From Phycisphaerales bacterium UBA6054 (GTDB lineage Bacteria > Planctomycetota > Phycisphaerae > Phycisphaerales > UBA1924): a DNA stretch of 16,218 bases. How positions within the stretch are numbered: the stretch's first letter is position 1; every line of letters begins with the position of its first letter. The notes under the pieces were generated by a model that was given only the letters and a program-made list of their open reading frames with translations, did not search any database and was not told the origin of the DNA. The position numbers and the translations under genes are program-made. Location of the stretch: the NCBI GenBank assembly GCA_002429045.1, contig DIYM01000069.1, positions 1 to 16,218 on the forward strand, given 5' to 3'. Of this stretch, positions 14,697 through 16,218 are shown in pieces.

Positions 14697-14717
14697 CGTC
14701 CCCGGGCTAAGGGCTGT

Positions 14718-14734
14718 TTGGCGTGCGGTTTGCG
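14718..14734 (+). promoter_or_regulatory. Candidate sigma-54 (RpoN) -24/-12 promoter
   Basis: TTGGCGTGCGGTTTGCG matches TTGGCACG-N4-TTGCW. TTGGC, the G at position 8 and TTGC agree, and the essential GG (14720-14721) and GC (14732-14733) are exactly 10 nt apart. Predicted start is near 14745, 88 nt before the ATG at 14833 of the small membrane protein. The mismatches are AC to GT and a final W to G. Sigma-54 controls flagellar genes in many bacteria, so this is plausible. rpoN and its activator are not in the window. Confidence 0.5.
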
Positions 14735-14832
14735 TGCGATCTTGCCGCTGATTTCTTCTCGGCATACGTCCGATGTACCTGTCGCATGGAGTTGTCTGGC
14801 GACCCCGCCTCCCGAGCACACCCCTCCTCACG

Positions 14833-15165
14833 ATGAGCAAAGACGCATTCACCATCTCGAGCGACAGCGTGCCGTCCGTGACCGGCTCGGTCCTGGGTCT
14901 GGCCGGGTTCGTGACCGTCTTGGCGACGGGCCTGATCGAGGGCAACCCCGCCCCGACGACGATCGGGCGAGGGCTGCTGTGCATGCTGATCTGCGCGGCG
15001 GTCGGGCGGGTGATCGGATGGGCGGGGCTGGTCTCAGCAGGCGAGGTCGTCGATCGGTTCCGGGGCGACCATCCCGAGCCGGAGATGCCCGAGTCTCTGA
15101 TCGAACTCCAGCAGCGGAAACAGCAGCACGAAGATGTCGTGAAAAAAATGCAGAACGCGGCGTAA
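14833..15165 (+). CDS. Small two-helix membrane protein of unknown function
   Basis: I do not recognise this protein. From ATG 14833 it is 110 residues. An in-frame ATG at 14773 would add 20 residues (MYLSHGVVWRPRL...), but neither start has a clear SD. I prefer 14833 because sequence from MSKDAFTIS looks more protein-like. Hydrophobic helices lie at about 17-35 (VTGSVLGLAGFVTVLATGL) and 45-68, with a tight Gly/Pro turn between (EGNPAPTTIG). The C-terminal 40 residues are charged and Gln/Lys-rich (ELQQRKQQHEDVVKKMQ), probably a short cytoplasmic helix. It sits between flhG and fliA under a possible sigma-54 promoter, and a link to flagellar regulation is plausible but unproven. A -10-like TATACT lies 38 nt beyond the stop. 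Confidence 0.7.
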   Translation: MSKDAFTISSDSVPSVTGSVLGLAGFVTVLATGLIEGNPAPTTIGRGLLCMLICAAVGRVIGWAGLVSAGEVVDRFRGDHPEPEMPESLIELQQRKQQHEDVVKKMQNAA

Positions 15166-15200
15166 AAAGGCGGCCGCGCCCCCACACGCGGGGTGATTCG

Positions 15201-15216
15201 TTTATACTTTTGTATG
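15201..15216 (+). promoter_or_regulatory. Possible -10 region for fliA
   Basis: An AT-rich island, TTTATACTTTTGTATG (15201-15216), stands out in GC-rich surroundings 106-121 nt before fliA. TATACT (15203-15208) is a good -10 hexamer, and ATAC-TTTT-GTAT within it is an inverted repeat that could be an operator. No acceptable -35 is seen 17 nt upstream (CCCCAC-type sequence). Evidence is limited to base composition and one hexamer. Confidence 0.3.
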
Positions 15217-15249
15217 ACGCAAGGAACGCGTCGGACATCGCCAAGCCGG

Positions 15250-15265
15250 GCCCCGATCTCGGGGC
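15250..15265 (+). other. Strong inverted repeat in the fliA leader
   Basis: GCCCCGATCTCGGGGC has 7-nt complementary arms, giving in RNA a 6-bp stem closed by an ATCT loop. It lies 44 nt before the fliA SD (AAGGAG, 15309-15314) within a leader of roughly 100 nt if transcription starts near 15215. No T tract follows, so it could be a leader structure or a protein-binding dyad rather than a terminator. Confidence 0.4.
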
Positions 15266-15321
15266 AGCGAAACACGCTTCAAGCGGTTTCCGGCTCGGCA
15301 GGCAGGTCAAGGAGTCGACCG

Positions 15322-16170
15322 ATGACAGCGACAAAGTCAGCCGTCAAAGATCCCGCGCGCAAGGTGTCTCGCAAGCGGAGCGCGAAGAAGCGGCCGTACG
15401 AAGAGATGGAACCGGTCGAGTGGTGGACCGAGTACGCCGAGACCCCGTCGGAAGCGCTGCGCAACTTCTTGACCAAGCAGTATCTCCACCTGGTGCGGTA
15501 CAACGCCGAGCGGATCCATCAGCGTCTGCCCGATGAGGTCGACGTCGATGACCTCATCCAGGCGGGCTTCTTCGGCCTGGTCGATGCGATCGGCGGGTTC
15601 GACCTGGGCAAGGGCGTGAAGTTCGAGACCTACTGCGCCCCGCGCATCCGCGGCGCGATCCTCGACGAACTGCGTTCGATGGACTGGGTGCCGCGGCTGG
15701 TGCGTCACCGGACCGCCCGCGTCGAGGGCGCCCGCCAGCGGATCGAGATGGAACTGGGACGCAAGGCGACCGATCAGGAGATCGCCGCCAAGCTCGAACT
15801 CGACAAGGACGAGTTCGACAAGTTCAAGCGTGACTCACGCGCCACGACGATCACCAGCATCACCCGCAAGGCGTACCCGTCCGACGGGGGGCGTGATGTC
15901 CGCGAGATCGATGTGATCTCCGATGAGACCCAGGTCAACCCGGTCCGCCTCATCCAGCGCAAAGACCTCAAGGACCTCATGACCAAGGGGCTCTCGCGGG
16001 CCGAGCGCCTGATCGTGATCCTGTACTACTACGAGGCGATGACCATGAAGGAGATCGGGCTGACGCTGGATCTCTCCGAGTCCCGCGTCTCGCAGATGCA
16101 CTCGTCGATCCTGGCCCGCCTCAAGGCACAGATGCAGCACCGCATGCGCGAGCTCGAGCCGCTCAAGTAG
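15322..16170 (+). CDS. fliA: Flagellar RNA polymerase sigma factor FliA (sigma-28, WhiG family)
   Basis: This sigma factor directs transcription of late flagellar genes. ATG 15322 gives 282 residues, chosen because AAGGAG at 15309-15314 is 7 nt upstream; the longer in-frame GTG at 15193 lacks an SD and lies upstream of the -10-like element. An unusual basic N-terminus (KKRPYE preceded by repeated Lys/Arg, 5-25) precedes EPVEWWTEY (30-38), typical of the family. Region 2 follows: VDVDDLIQAGFFGLVDAIGGFD (73-94) and FETYCAPRIRGAILDELRSMDWVPR (101-125). Region 3 has ELGRKATDQEIAAKL. Region 4 with its helix-turn-helix is TMKEIGLTLDLSESRVSQMHSSILARLK (241-268). No FlgM anti-sigma gene is in the window. 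Gene order places it after flhF-flhG, as in other flagellar loci. Confidence 0.96.
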   Translation: MTATKSAVKDPARKVSRKRSAKKRPYEEMEPVEWWTEYAETPSEALRNFLTKQYLHLVRYNAERIHQRLPDEVDVDDLIQAGFFGLVDAIGGFDLGKGVKFETYCAPRIRGAILDELRSMDWVPRLVRHRTARVEGARQRIEMELGRKATDQEIAAKLELDKDEFDKFKRDSRATTITSITRKAYPSDGGRDVREIDVISDETQVNPVRLIQRKDLKDLMTKGLSRAERLIVILYYYEAMTMKEIGLTLDLSESRVSQMHSSILARLKAQMQHRMRELEPLK

Positions 16171-16175
16171 GCCGC

Positions 16176-16201
16176 CCGGAGACCCGCCGGCTCTTCTCCG
16201 G
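16176..16201 (+). terminator. Possible hairpin terminator after fliA
   Basis: CCGGAGA (16176-16182) and TCTCCGG (16195-16201) form a 7-bp stem with a 12-nt loop, starting 6 nt after the fliA stop. There is no T run after the stem, so it would be an atypical intrinsic terminator, or simply mRNA structure. The remaining 17 nt to the window edge show nothing further. Confidence 0.35.
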
Positions 16202-16218
16202 CCGTCGCCCGCCGAGGG

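Noticed and set aside
15193..15321. GTG start giving a longer FliA
   Set aside because: The region holds a -10-like element and a dyad, no SD precedes the GTG, and ATG 15322 has an excellent AAGGAG 7 nt upstream.
1..16218. CRISPR array, insertion sequence, tRNA or rRNA genes, defence or novel enzyme system
   Set aside because: No regularly spaced repeats, transposase-like frames, terminal repeats or RNA-gene signatures were seen; nearly all the sequence is accounted for by flagellar genes.

Overview
The window is a high-GC stretch of a chromosomal flagellar locus in which every recognised gene lies on the plus strand. Gene order is: TIGR02530-type flagellar operon protein (5' partial) - flgE - flbD - motA - motB - fliL - fliN - fliO - fliP - fliQ - fliR - flhB - flhA - flhF - flhG - small membrane protein of unknown function - fliA. 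Dense coding, Shine-Dalgarno (SD) sites in front of most genes, and flbD plus flhF/flhG all indicate a bacterium. The FlgE N-terminus, with a TNPTQIG segment after the rod signature, looks planctomycete-like. I favour Planctomycetota, possibly Phycisphaerae, but this rests on pattern memory and no marker gene is present.

Region by region: 1-2414 holds hook genes (hook-operon protein, hook protein FlgE, and FlbD/SwrD). 2547-4641 holds the stator genes motA and motB with fliL. 4786-11848 holds the C-ring protein FliN and the full set of export-gate genes (fliO, P, Q, R, flhB, flhA), several of them overlapping by 4-8 nt and so probably translationally coupled. 11997-14617 holds flhF and flhG, which set flagellar position and number. 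14833-15165 encodes a small two-helix membrane protein, and 15322-16170 the flagellar sigma factor FliA.

Together these genes would build the export gate, the hook and the motor, place the organelle, and switch on late genes. FliG, FliF, FlgM, chemotaxis genes and, notably, FliM are not here. FliM would normally sit between fliL and fliN; a 144-nt spacer is there instead.

The coding content is ordinary flagellar machinery, and I found no defence system, mobile element or CRISPR array. The less ordinary signals are in the non-coding gaps. They are a motA leader that can pair over its own SD, with a sigma-28-like promoter whose start would remove the pairing arm; a good sigma-54-type -24/-12 element with an 8-bp dyad upstream, ahead of the unknown membrane protein; competing inverted repeats before flhF; and a hairpin whose loop holds the flhB stop codon. 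All of these were read by eye and none was tested computationally.
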